64,000 bases of DNA. Origin: Apostichopus japonicus. Lineage: Eukaryota > Echinodermata > Holothuroidea > Aspidochirotida > Stichopodidae. The stretch spans positions 15,048,321 through 15,112,320 of the forward strand of contig NC_092578.1 of the NCBI RefSeq assembly GCF_037975245.1, in the 5' to 3' direction. The notes below the pieces were generated by a model. It saw nothing but the letters and a program-made list of their open reading frames with translations. It made no database searches and had not been told where the DNA came from. Positions within the stretch are counted from its first letter, which is position 1, and the number at the start of each line of letters is the position of its first letter. A program made the translations under genes and the position numbers. Shown in pieces: positions 25,249 to 35,689 of this stretch.

Positions 25249-26049
25249 GTAAGTGATTTTCTATTTTTTGTTAATCAATTGTTTTCATTTTGCATTTCTG
25301 GCGAAGAAGGGCTTGGGTTTCTGCTAAAAAGGTAGTCCATATCTAATACTTTTTTAACAAAAAAATACTTAATGTGACACTTCCTATTTCTTTTTAGTAA
25401 CAATATTGAACTGTCTTGAAACAGGAATAAGAGCATTCCTTATTCCATTTACAGTTTGCTTAGGTGGTGCCATTTCTCATAGTGGAATGTCTCAGTCAGA
25501 AAAAAAATGCATATACAGTTACTGCATATTGTAAATCCTTACCTAATTTATTTAAATGGTGAACATGCTGTATGTCTGTTTTTCATTTAATTGGACAATA
25601 CATTGCGTCCATTCTAATACCAAAAAATATGCTGATGTATGCATAGCATAAACAATTGATAGGCCTTCCCAATCAATGTTGGAGAAGACATGCTTCATTT
25701 CACTAGATCAAGCATATCAATAATCAAACGTGGTGTGCCACAATGTTCTTTCCTGAACCTAGAAATAGGTAGATAGTGAAACAGAACGAGGTTATATTGA
25801 AGTGATACGAATTTATTACTTTGAGAGGCATTATTTTTAAAAATCACATATCAACATGGCCTCACTTGTAAGATAACGACACCCCCTCCCCCCCCCCCCA
25901 AAAAAACGGGATAATCAAATTCATGATGGGCGATGCTACACACTGTGGGTAACACCATCAGTCTACTCAACTCAATGTCTACTCAAAGGAAACACTTTAA
26001 AAATCTGAGACCAATGTTTTTCACTCTGAACTTTATTACTTTTTTTCAG

Positions 26050-26189
26050 ATGAGAAAAGGAGTAATATTGCCATCCAGGTGCTTCCTTTGCTCTTTCCTC
26101 CTGGTATGTCAAGGACAGTTGGTAAGAAAGGCCCAAACAAGCATGCCACCATTCCTGAAGCTTTGTGCCGTTTCATTCAGTTTGAGGAG
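26050..26189 (+). pseudogene. SAMD3-like gene, exon with VLPLLFPP
   Basis: Acceptor TTTTTTTCAG and donor GAG|GTAAGA bound 140 nt. It codes EKRSNIAIQVLPLLFPPGM and ATIPEALCRFIQFEE, the family's conserved 'ALxLLPxLLPP ... T..EA..AFI' segment. The phase fits the previous exon (A + AT = Asn). Confidence 0.8.
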
Positions 26190-26222
26190 GTAAGAGTAAC
26201 ACAGTGAAAGAGAACAAGAACA

Positions 26223-26236
26223 CACAAACAAATATA

Positions 26237-26282
<46 letters not shown>

Positions 26283-26503
26283 TATCTATCAAACAAGGCC
26301 CTGTTTCCACTTAAGAATGATACCCTGAGTTTGGAATCAAACTTCCTACCTTGTTGAATCTGTGATCATTTATATTGATACACATAAGTTTACATGACAG
26401 CAGATGCAAAACAGCTACTTCTATTGGCCCGCAAAATAAATGTTTATGTATTACATAATACTTGTTAATACAAAATATATTTGATATGAATATATATTTA
26501 ATA

Positions 26504-26570
<67 letters not shown>

Positions 26571-26620
26571 GTATTTATATTTATATATATATTTATATTT
26601 ATATATATACATGCTCTGTT
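26223..26620. repeat. Two (TA)n tracts inside a SAMD3-like intron
   Basis: TA repeats at 26223-26290 and 26505-26610 with TTTATA interruptions lie between the last two exons. They suggest the insertion is old enough to have accumulated microsatellites, or that they are part of the element. Confidence 0.95.
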
Positions 26621-26979
26621 CAAGGGTACCAAAATGGGGTAAAATACCCATTCCAAGTGCAATTGATTCAACCAAAATGCTGTCTTTAAAACTTTGTTGT
26701 TTACCAAACATTAGATTAGAAAAAAAGGTAGTCATAGGATACTTTTTAAACCTGGTCATACAAAAGGGTTAAAACTAGCGAAGCTAGCTTAAACTCTTTT
26801 TAGGGTATAGTGCAATTTTCATAATTCCAGTTAAAAGATATGCAAATTTGAGTCGCTCTCAAAAGCCCACCAAAGTCTGATCTCGTTGGTGGTATTGGGG
26901 TGGGGCATATAATTGTCAAGCTCTTAATTTTAATGGAAAGTTTAATCTGAATACTGTTTCCCCTTATTCTCTTCTTTAG

Positions 26980-27297
26980 ATTGGCACAAACATACCAGAC
27001 TTTCTGGAAAACATGCAGCAGTTGCAGCCGTTTATGTTGGCCTTAGGGGAAAGGGAATGCGCAGAACAAGTCTTTGTTGTCGTGGCAGGGAAGAACATTT
27101 CATGTGGCAACAGCCTTCTGAAGGCCTTAGATATATGTCTTAAAGTTATATACGTTTGGACATGGACTACCCATGGGAGTGTCAAAACACCTGGGATTTT
27201 ATTCAAAAATGTATTTATGGTCTGGGTGAGGGAAAGGGTAAGAGCACCTCTGCCCCAAGTGTTACCCTGCTGAAGAACTTTTTGGCCAAGGTGTAAT
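26980..27297 (+). pseudogene. SAMD3-like gene, terminal exon with a frameshift
   Basis: After the acceptor TTCTTTAG the frame reads IGTNIPDFLENMQQLQPFML and ends at ...CLKVIYV. The expected continuation, LDMDYPWECQNTWDFIQKCI and KNFLAKV-stop, is in another frame beginning at about 27156. A lost T in the T-run at 27155-27157 would explain it. The natural C-terminus of the family ('YVFDLxYP...WxFxQ...F') is recognisable. The stop in the restored frame is at 27295-27297. With the two in-frame stops upstream, this copy looks dead, though a single-base sequencing error here cannot be excluded. Confidence 0.78.
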
Positions 27298-28660
27298 ATT
27301 CTTTATGGTAGATATTCATTCATTTACTTCAGTTGTTTTCTATTGATGTCGATGAGTCATTAAGGTTAAATGGTCATACTGAAAACCTTGTAATAAGGCT
27401 AACACAACTGCAGCAACTTACGTTTTCTCATTTCTTGTGCAAGGTTGTCTAAATTATTTATAGTAAATGTCAACATTTGTGGCTTACCAACATAAGCCTA
27501 ACCTTCAAAAACTTTAAACAATCTAATAGGACTATCAGTTCCTTTGTGGCAAGAAATCACAAATCATTTTAGGCTATCTGGTCTACCTTTGCTTGTTAAA
27601 TGAGACACTTATTCTTTTAATTGGTTTATTTTGTCCACTGAGCATTACACTTCCTTACAACGATTATAAAGTTTCAAGAGTTTTTAGAAGGGAGTCAGAT
27701 CATCCTCTGTGGTGAGCCTGTAACATTTGCAATGTCTTATCAGTTATGGTATTTACCTATTGTTATGCATTTCATAATTGTCATAGCTTATTGCTGGAAA
27801 CACACCTTGGTTTACTTTGGCTGCTGAATAGCATCTTGCAGTTTAGAAGTCCTCTTACTGAAAAAATCCTTTTAACTAGTTCTTGGAAATTTGTTTTCTC
27901 TTTTTCTTCTCTATTTTTGTTATCTGAAGTAACTGTTTAACTATTTATTCGTATGGTTTCGTATTATAAAATTTTAATCTCATCTTTAGAAGTGTTTAAA
28001 TCCTTGCAATAGGCTGAAGTAATATATACAAAGATCTCTGTACATGAAACCTGTGTGTTTACAGCATAATTAAAAAAAGTAAATATCACTTCAACTTCAA
28101 TCATCTCCTTCTGTTGAGGAGATTTTTGTTTTTGCTTAACATGGAAGTCAAAGGTCAGCAAAGGTCAAGGCATAGGTCAAGGCATAATAACACACATAAT
28201 GACACCATGTTAACACTATCTCTAGAAGTCAAAGGAAAATTGAAGTTAAATAGCAGTTTAGTCAGACATTTCAGTACCTAGCAATTTCTTTTAAATAGCA
28301 TAACACTTCAAACTTCCATATAATGCTTGATATCCTAACATACACTTCATCGAATTTAAGGCTATGCCTACAGTTTGGAACTCCAAAATTGTATTTTCCA
28401 AGAAACATCAGTTCTTGAGGTATAATTTGTGGCCAAAACTGAACTAGTTGGAGAGTTGGTATATTTTTTGTGAAGGTATGTATGTTCAGGAAACGATATT
28501 TGGGGATCCCTCTGTGAGTAGATGTTTTGTTGTTGTTACTATAATTATTAATTGGTTTTATATCCTGTAGTTATGTACTTTGCGTAATAAGTTATATATT
28601 GTAAAAATAAATATATGAAGACTTTATCCTGACCCTCATTTGAATCATTGTGTTATCTTT
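27298..28660. other. 3' flank of the SAMD3-like gene inside the nested element
   Basis: No further exon recognised on either strand. An AATAAA at 28606-28611 could be the element's polyadenylation signal, 1.3 kb after the stop. Confidence 0.4.
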
Positions 28661-28669
28661 GGATTATCA

Positions 28670-28890
28670 ATTTGAACCAAGATAGAATCAGTGTGAACCA
28701 GAATTGCATCAATGTGAACCGGAATGTAGTCATCCTATCAATAAACAGTTTGAACCGGAATCGGATCATTTTATTTGAACCAAGTTTTCGGATCATTTTG
28801 AACCGGACTGGTTGGGTGCCCGATTGATCCAGTGTTTGGTTCATATTTGATCCGTTTCTGATCATATCTGAACCGGGAATTTTAAGAGTG
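28670..28890. repeat. Right subterminal array of the nested element
   Basis: At least eight TTTGAACC or TGAACC(A/G) motifs at 10-30 bp spacing are interleaved with GGATCATTTT/GATCCG. They end in the terminal repeat CCGGGAATTTTAAGAGTG. The motif matches the left subterminal region in inverted orientation. Confidence 0.8.
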
Positions 28891-28892
28891 TA

Positions 28893-30078
28893 GTAGTACT
28901 ATAGTATTAGCGTTACTACACTGAAGTCGCAATAGACGAAGAGATTTTACTGTATCATCTAAATTAACACCCCCTTCATTGCTCTATTGTATACTAATAA
29001 GCTATGAGGTTAGCTTCAGAAGCGATGGGTTACATCTTCTTGTGAACAAATCTCAGTGCCCCAATTTATTTCTGGAATATGCTGGATCAGTTAGTTATAG
29101 CAATAATTTCTTATTCCTATTCCAGGAAAACCATTTTTTATGTTGTGGAGGGAGTGGGGGTAATGGGGATGGGTCAAAATACTAGGTAGGTAAAAAGATT
29201 TTATTCCAAAGGGTGTTTAATTAAATCTCAAAGCGATTTATTTTAAAGTCACAGAGCCAAAAATTCACACAACATAGTTCAAGTGTTAAATCATTGAACA
29301 AAATTTATTCAATATCAGTTCTAGACAGTCATTCTGGACAATCTGAACTAACATTAACAACAATCATTGTATTATATGACATAAAAGTAAAACTGTACTT
29401 TCCATAAACATTATCATTCTTAAATTACACTAATGTAATTTGTGACATCAAAGGAGGTTAAAAGAAAACAACTTACATGAATTTTTTGGCTTTAAGCCTA
29501 CAAAGCAGTTGCATGTCCATCGCTATCAATCGTTGTTGTGACAAATTAATTAGAATAATCCAGAAGCAAATACAATAAAGGGTTATTTAAACCAAGAAAC
29601 ACTGCACGAAGTAACTCACATGCAAAAATGTTACACAAGCACGACGACACGTACAACACTGATGGGCAATGTGAAACACAGCATCACACGCATTAAAACA
29701 ATCGAAGACCATTAACAGGGTGTACTGCTGAGTTTTTGAAGAAAGACTACAAAACAAACCAACTGCTGCTGAAGAAACAAAGTCTAAACATTCAAGAGTT
29801 CTGCTGCCTCCATTGGTCTTTATTATGACTTTTCTGTCAAATATCATTGGTGATATGGATATTTTGGCTTCCAGATTAAGGGTATGAATCAAACGTCTGG
29901 GAGGTAAATGCCCCTAAAAAGGTCAATGTCCGTTCCCTTATGCACATATTATATGACATCACGGTCACGCCAATACTTGTGTCCAAATGCTTCAAAACAT
30001 GCCTTTTCTTTCATTGTTGATGTTGGGTCTGGAAAATAACCTTTTCATCCTGAATTAAAAGTCTTGAATTTCAATATA
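28893..30078. other. Outer-element interior without a recognised gene
   Basis: The remainder of the Kolobok-like element between the nested insertion and the P2RX7-like remnant. The 101-residue minus frame at 29587-29892 has no recognisable motif and may be 3' UTR of the minus-strand gene. Confidence 0.4.
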
Positions 30079-30340
30079 TCAACACTGAGGGAACCCTGAC
30101 GGATTGATAATCCAACACAATCGTAGTTTAGAAAAGGTGTTTCTGGAGGAATTTCTCAACCAAGGCTTCCTATACAATGAGTTTTCTCCTGGCAACTTGA
30201 ATCCAGTGTAATGACCATTGGCTGGAAAATCACTTCTGATCCTTTGGACTGCACATGATGGTAGCACAACCCTGACGTGTCTTGCTAGGAACCCCAAGTA
30301 TCATTGAACCTGTTGACCGTAGGCTATGTATCTGTACTGC
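30079..30340 (-). pseudogene. P2RX7 intracellular-domain-like gene, C-terminal exon with a premature stop
   Basis: After the acceptor TTTTTCCCAG the frame reads QYRYIAYGQQVQ, then TGA (30301-30303), then YLGFLARHVRVVLPSCAVQR and IRSDFPANGHYTGFKLP. This is the conserved end of the P2X7-type C-terminal 'ballast' domain family, usually 'KYRYTAYRQFVRW...LGRxVRVVLPSCAVxxIRxxFP...YTGF'. The stop replaces the usual Trp (TGG to TGA). The family's zinc-binding Cys block (C-x-C-x2-C...CC) should lie upstream but was not found. Free-standing members of this domain are widespread in invertebrates and fish. Here it is the right-hand gene of a TTAA-flanked transposon. Confidence 0.8.
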
Positions 30341-30761
30341 CTGGGAAAAAATTTATGAAAGTTCAAAATGTATTAATGTTGGCCATGATGTCCACAATAA
30401 CAAGCAGGCATACAATGTACAGTTATGATTACCTTTGTTGTGATTTTACACCTTCCGTGTATCATGAAACATTCTTTTGTTTCAGAAAATTGATTTGCAA
30501 AACTCCAGGCCAAAGTACTAGCCAAGTAATAATGAGTATGAAATAACACATATGCCTACCTAGCATGGCTGCATAACTTACATCCCCGAGCCAAACTTTC
30601 AGTATGCAACCAACCCTACTAGTACTACACACTCTACATATGGGTTGTAAGTTACCGTAACACAACGCACAATACGGTTTAGGGTGTTCCGCGAATTCCA
30701 ACAACACATGCACAAAATGGACTGGATTTTGTTTTTAAATGCTTCGTTAATAAATTCTTAC
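30341..30761 (-). other. Intron or deleted segment of the P2RX7-like gene
   Basis: The middle of the domain (Cys-rich zinc block and 'HPGFxxVCL' segment) should lie here. I read this stretch in minus-strand frames and found no such motif, so that exon is probably deleted. Confidence 0.45.
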
Positions 30762-31036
30762 CACGTTGTATGTTCCTTGCAATGGTTTCGAACGGATATC
30801 TTCTTCGATATGTTGTGGAGCTTCAATTTCGGCTCGTTTAACAGGCTCGAACTGATACGGTTCTAACACCTCCGCTCCACCCTCAACGTTCGGTTCAATA
30901 CTGGAATGATCATCGCCTTCACTCTCTGCTTCGAATATGAGAAAGGGCACTCTAATTATAGCCCAATTTCACTGCCTAGTGAAGAACCATTATCACTTTG
31001 AACTTCGGTTGCCGCAATTGGTTCTGAATCCGCCAT
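30762..31036 (-). pseudogene. P2RX7-like gene, N-terminal exon with a frameshift
   Basis: ATG at 31036 starts MADSEPIAATEVQSDNGSSL and stops after about 26 residues. A second frame from about 30950 continues FEAESEGDDHSSIEPNV and then EVLEPYQFEPVKRAE, ending at a donor ACGTG|GTAAGA. The acidic leader followed by 'PYQFEP' is typical of invertebrate P2X7-like proteins. The two frames imply a small indel near 30950-30965. The start lies about 345 bp inside the right terminal repeat of the outer element, mirroring the THAP start at the other end. Confidence 0.68.
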
Positions 31037-31380
31037 TTCACAGGAAATTTTGATTTGATATCGCACTTGTGATCGGTGTTTTGTTTAGTAACTACTAGTG
31101 GTATGTGTACTTGTCTACTGTGTACGTGAATGGTATGTTCCGAGGATCGTAAAGCAGCGACAACAAATGTGTTCAAAACGTGACGTCACATGACGTCATG
31201 CGAATCGGAAAATTTTCGAGTAAACAAAGTTTCAAACGCCGAAAAGGGTAAATTCATACTCAATTTTCGACTTGAAAAATCAAGTTTTAAACTGGCAGAT
31301 TGGTTGATACATGTTCTAGAGAACATTCTTTGATGGATCCCAAAAATATAGGACTTTGAAATTTTCGTGTCATGGCCACT
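31037..31380 (-). promoter_or_regulatory. Subterminal/5' region of the P2RX7-like gene with two TGACGTCA-type sites
   Basis: The sequence between the right terminal repeat and the start codon contains ACGTGACGTCACATGACGTCATG at about 31179-31202, i.e. two palindromic CRE-like TGACGTCA/TGACGTCAT motifs. One is also present in the left subterminal region (21368). A role as promoter is inference. Confidence 0.4.
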
Positions 31381-31384
31381 TTAA

Positions 31385-33438
31385 CGATATGTACGTTCGC
31401 CTTGACAGAATATTTTACTTTTGTTTAACAAAACAGAGATAGAGATATGGAAAAGTCTCTCAATTATTCATGTCAAAGAAAATGTTTTTAATACACAGCA
31501 TAATTAATTTGCAAAATGCATTCTGTTAATTCATCTACACTTGATGTGACGTTAATGAAAAAATATACTTATAAATAAAAACATTTCTTTATATTTGTGT
31601 TCAACAAGCCTTCAGTGTATGCAAGTGAATCATATATGATGAAACTGGTGTTTACTATATATATACGAGAACATAATATCAAAACGCATTCATATACATC
31701 ATATATGAATATTTTACTTCTACACGTTTCAGAGGAAAGTCCTCAGAAACCATGAATGGGGTCAACATGTTAAAAGCAATAACTCTACTTATGTTTGTGC
31801 AATGATAAAATATTGATATGTTTAGCGCAGCGGATGATAAATGGAAAATTGCAATTAATTTGGAATAGTTGAAAGAACATTTCATTGAGGAATTTTAGGC
31901 CTTTCTTAATGCGATCATTTGAACTATGTATATATTTCAGAAGGCCAGTTATGGGGGGGGGGGGTGAAGAGGGAGAAGGGAGGGAGGGGGAGGGGAGGGA
32001 GGAAGGGAATGAGGGAACGGAGGGAGGGAGTGGGGAGATGGATGGAGGTAGGGGATGGGAGGGGATGGAGAGGGTGATGCAACTTTGCAGTCTGCTTGGA
32101 GAGCCAGGCCTGGCACCTGAAATACCAGACATCCTTTTTTGCTCGTCATATACCCCATATTTTTCACGGCCTCTCTGTATTTTCATTGACCATCAGATAG
32201 AGTTAACGGCAATTAATGGAATATTGTGCTATTTAACAGCAATATTCAATTGTTTTTTGGGCTAAAATGTTTTGATATGATATTGATCTTTAGTGTTATA
32301 AGTTACATATTGTTTCTAGCTTATGAATGTTTATCTATTCCATCGATAGCTTAATAAATACAATATTTAAAATCGGTGACGTAAAAAGTAAATATGATCA
32401 TAGCTTTCTTGTACTAAGACTTATTTGTGTTTGCTTTGGCACTATTCAAACCAAATGCTTTCATATACGGACACGAATACTTACATGAGAGACGAAAGCA
32501 AGAGGCAAGACATGAAACGACAGACGATGCGATTATACTATAAGTATAAGTGTATACAATGCATAGGATAGAACCCAGTAATTGCTACGCGATACATATC
32601 CAAGGGTCTAGGCTCTTTATCTTTCGGCGCCAGGTGCATTGACGTTTCACGCCTCTAAACCCCCTAGAGATGACAGTTAAATGGAGTTTCAACCACTTGA
32701 GTAAGTCTAACGAGTGTACACTCTGTAATCTAGACGCTGGTGATTTTTCTAATAATGGGTAAGATATGACTGAGGTACACATTTAAGTTTCTATATAATC
32801 AATGTATATTGTCTCTAATGGTTCTTTAAATCGTATCGTGAAATATCACGTGTCATCATCCCCTATCCATGTACCAGTGAACTCTTTAGTTTATCAGTGT
32901 ATTTGTAATATAATTACATATACAACGTGGGGTTTGGGACAAGGCATGCGTATAAAAATATCTACAGCTTGTATTAAGTACACTGACTTTTGGTTTACGA
33001 ATAGATTATGAGAATTGTGAGCAGTGGCCACGTTGTTAAAAATACCACAGTAAGTTATAATGCAAAAGGCCAGATATTGGTATAGTTATAATAGGAATAG
33101 ACACCGTAAAGAAATAACCAAAAATTTAACACTTTACAACAACAACTTCAAGCCGATGGCCCTGTTTACAAAGAAAATTATAATTGATTAAAATAAATTT
33201 AAATAAAAGCATTTGTCGTCAAGTTAAGACAATGAGGCACAAGACACCTTAATGCGTTTATAAGATTTTACATCCGAGGGATATTCTGATTGTTCTCAAT
33301 TTTCTTCCACTAAGACTAATATTTAGGCATACCGCTCTTCCTCAGTAATCATAAATATATATGCTTGGTCTTCCTTGTATATTAAAACAATTCTTCCAAC
33401 TTCAGAAGGCTACTTATCGAGCTGCGCACGATAGCTAG
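31385..33438. other. No gene recognised; purine-rich GGGA/GGA tract at 31950-32080
   Basis: The G-rich tract (GGGGGGGGGG, then GGGAGGGAGGGG-type repeats) generates long proline/serine-rich or glycine-rich frames on both strands, which I regard as artefacts. The tract could form G-quadruplex or triplex structures. No exon is supported elsewhere here. Confidence 0.5.
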
Positions 33439-33446
33439 ATCAAAGA

Positions 33447-33691
33447 CAGACGCGTAGCGAGGAATTTGTCAAGGGAGGGGCGAAGCAAACTATCTAAGCG
33501 AAGCGTACAAGAAAATTTTGGCCGAAAATGCCTCCCAGATCGCTGGAAATGGCACTCCCCGGACCTTCTAAGTTGCATCTAAGCATTTTCTATTTTGAAA
33601 TTACTAGCGATATCATAAAAAATATGTTCAAAGGGGGGGGGGGGGGGGGGCGATCGCACCCTTAGCCCCCCCCCCCTTGGCTACGCGCCTG
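33447..33691. mobile_element. hAT-like MITE with perfect 8-bp TSD (GGCGCGTAGC family)
   Basis: The ends are CAGACGCGTAGCGAGG on the left and CAGGCGCGTAGCCAAGG (reverse-complemented right). Exact TSDs ATCAAAGA occur at 33439-33446 and 33692-33699. The interior (GGCCGAAAATGCCTCCCAGA, TCGCTGGAAATGGCACT) is shared, inverted, with the copy at 52513-52800. An 18-G run and a 13-C run sit near the right end. Confidence 0.92.
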
Positions 33692-33699
33692 ATCAAAGA

Positions 33700-35689
33700 T
33701 CTGCTCCTCAGTAAACACCGAATGAGGTCCAAATTAGAACAGTTCCGTAATATTTCAAAACAGATCAAAATCCGAGTCGTAAGCCAAACGTCCTAAACAC
33801 TTTTCGAGGTCAAATGAAAGGTGAGATCATTGACCCGGGCGGGGACCGGTAATAGAGGGTGCATAGTGTTAAAATGTTACCACTTCACGCTGAACACGAT
33901 AGAGCGAGAATACTGGGGTTGTGATGAGACAGGTAAGCGAGGAGCGAAGTCAAATATTGGGTCTACACATGTTATTGTCATTTTACTGATGAAATTGGTA
34001 TCGAGTTGGTCATTACTTGCAAGGCTTTATGCAACGGAGAGTCACGTGGGTTAAACGTCATCGGTATAATGTAGCAAATTATGCTAGAAAATGTCGAATA
34101 ATGGTCAGCTCTGTTCAGACGTATTATCTGCAGTACCACTCCTCAGTGTCTGAGAATAATTTGAATAGACACAACCTCCAGAAAAAAGGGTTTTCTTTTC
34201 TTCTAGAAATGTCATTAAATGACACTTTTAGTTTTCCCTATATGCAAATCCGAATTTATTTATTACTGCAAAAGGTTATTCTGACTTTCAGAGAAACGTA
34301 ACTACTTTAAAAAAAACATACTCGCATTTGTTCATGCATGTATATGGATGGGACACTGACCCTATGCTTCAGTTTAAGTTTACTCGCGAGGGTTAAGACA
34401 GAATGTAAAAAAAAGGCGATAATAAAAGTATCCTTAGTCGATAATCTATCAATTTAAAACTAAAATATTCTGACAGAGCTACTGATTACTTATCAATGCT
34501 CATTTAGCAAACTGTCAGAAATGAACGCCTCAGCCTTTCTAACTGTAAGCACGTACGTCAAGCTAATATTCAGTACAATGGAAATCATCGAATGCTCGTT
34601 ACCTGTTAATTTAACGACCAATCACGGCTCCTCGTGAATAGCCCCCCCCCCACCCCACCTCCGAATGACGTCACCAAAACAATCAAGAGGAATCCAACCA
34701 GCAGTAAAAGACAAGCATCTCTCGCTATCTGGATTTGACATCAATAAATGTTTTTTAACAGCTTATGCAAACGATGGAAAAATTGTTTTTGTCTTTGAGA
34801 AAATATTTAGATAGTGGACTGTCTAGAATAATTTTGTTATTTTGAACTAAAAGGAATGAATTTTCAGACAATTTATAATAAGACGGCATCCTATAGAGAT
34901 GTAAAAGTATACATTATTAACCATATTTAACATTAAATAATTTACCACTTTTGTATTTCTTTTCAATCAACAAACTATAGTCACTTCTTTGCATTACTTT
35001 AGGCGATATACAAATGATTCAAAATGAAAAAGAACCATCCTTTTTCAATTAAGAAATGTGATAGAATTAACGCATAATTAACGCACATGCAATTCATACG
35101 CATGTGCGCGTATACAGTAAGTATAGGGCCTCGTTGAAGTTGGTACAAGCATCCTAATGCGTGGTTCATCATTGGAATTTTAATGCACTATCAATTTAGA
35201 GCATGTTTTAGTAGCGGAGAGAAATTTCTTTCAACTTAACAAGAAATTGGAAGAGACGTCGATAACATGTTCTTGTAATAATATATCGGATTTATTTATC
35301 CTGCAACTTAAATCAACATTCATACCCCCCCCCTCAGACCCCCACCAGTTGAATTTGTTTTTTGTCTTCGTCGACAAAAAGCACAAGTATGTCATGATCA
35401 ATTTTATAAGGTACTAAACTTTAATCTGACGTAACTTGACAGGCTGTGCCATTACTGAGACAACTCGTTAAAATTTAAACTAAACGTGATGTTAGAAACG
35501 TTTCTATCCGAGAGAGAGAGAGGGGTACCCATAGGTTGTTGATTCACTTTGCATGTATATATATATATTTTTATTTCAGAGGTTCGAACCGACCAAGAAA
35601 TATAGGTATAGCTTCCATTCCATGAACAAAGATGATGTAATCAGCTTATATAGTGCAATGTTGATGATTGGATAAACGTCACACAATTT
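33700..35689. other. No gene recognised
   Basis: AT-rich sequence with poly-C runs at about 34642 and 35325. No supported coding exon. Confidence 0.5.

Larger units (their letters stand above)
21906..28890. mobile_element. Nested TA-flanked DNA transposon carrying a SAMD3-like gene
   Basis: The left end is CACTCTTAGAACTACCGGTT. The right end, reverse-complemented, is CACTCTTAAAATTCCCGGTT. Each is flanked by TA (21904-21905 and 28891-28892). Subterminal regions (about 21920-22145 and 28670-28885) hold many copies of TGAACC(G/A) and GATCCG in both orientations, a typical arrangement of transposase-binding sites. The 6985-bp interior contains the SAMD3-like pseudogene from near the left end to 27297 and no recognisable transposase. 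The superfamily is not assigned: a CAC start recalls CMC elements, but a 2-bp TA duplication does not fit them well. Confidence 0.72.
21181..31384. mobile_element. Kolobok-like DNA transposon (outer element), interrupted by a nested element
   Basis: TTAA occurs at 21181-21184 and 31381-31384. Directly inside, the ends read AGAGGCCATGACACGAAAAA on the left and, reverse-complemented, AGTGGCCATGACACGAAAAT on the right. A TGACGTCAT motif lies near 21368 and again near 31191 on the opposite side. A THAP-domain gene remnant points inward from the left end and a P2RX7-like remnant points inward from the right. TTAA target sites plus a THAP domain are hallmarks of the Kolobok superfamily; piggyBac also uses TTAA but lacks THAP. 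The DDE transposase core was not found. The region 21906-28890 is a younger insertion, so the original element was about 3.2 kb. Confidence 0.78.

Noticed and set aside
21185-31380. piggyBac assignment for the TTAA-flanked element
   Set aside because: piggyBac also uses TTAA, but the THAP start at the left end points to Kolobok and no piggyBac transposase motif was seen.
31785-32265. 126- and 133-residue frames on both strands
   Set aside because: They are products of the GGGA-rich purine tract (Gly/Glu-rich on one strand, Pro/Ser-rich on the other).
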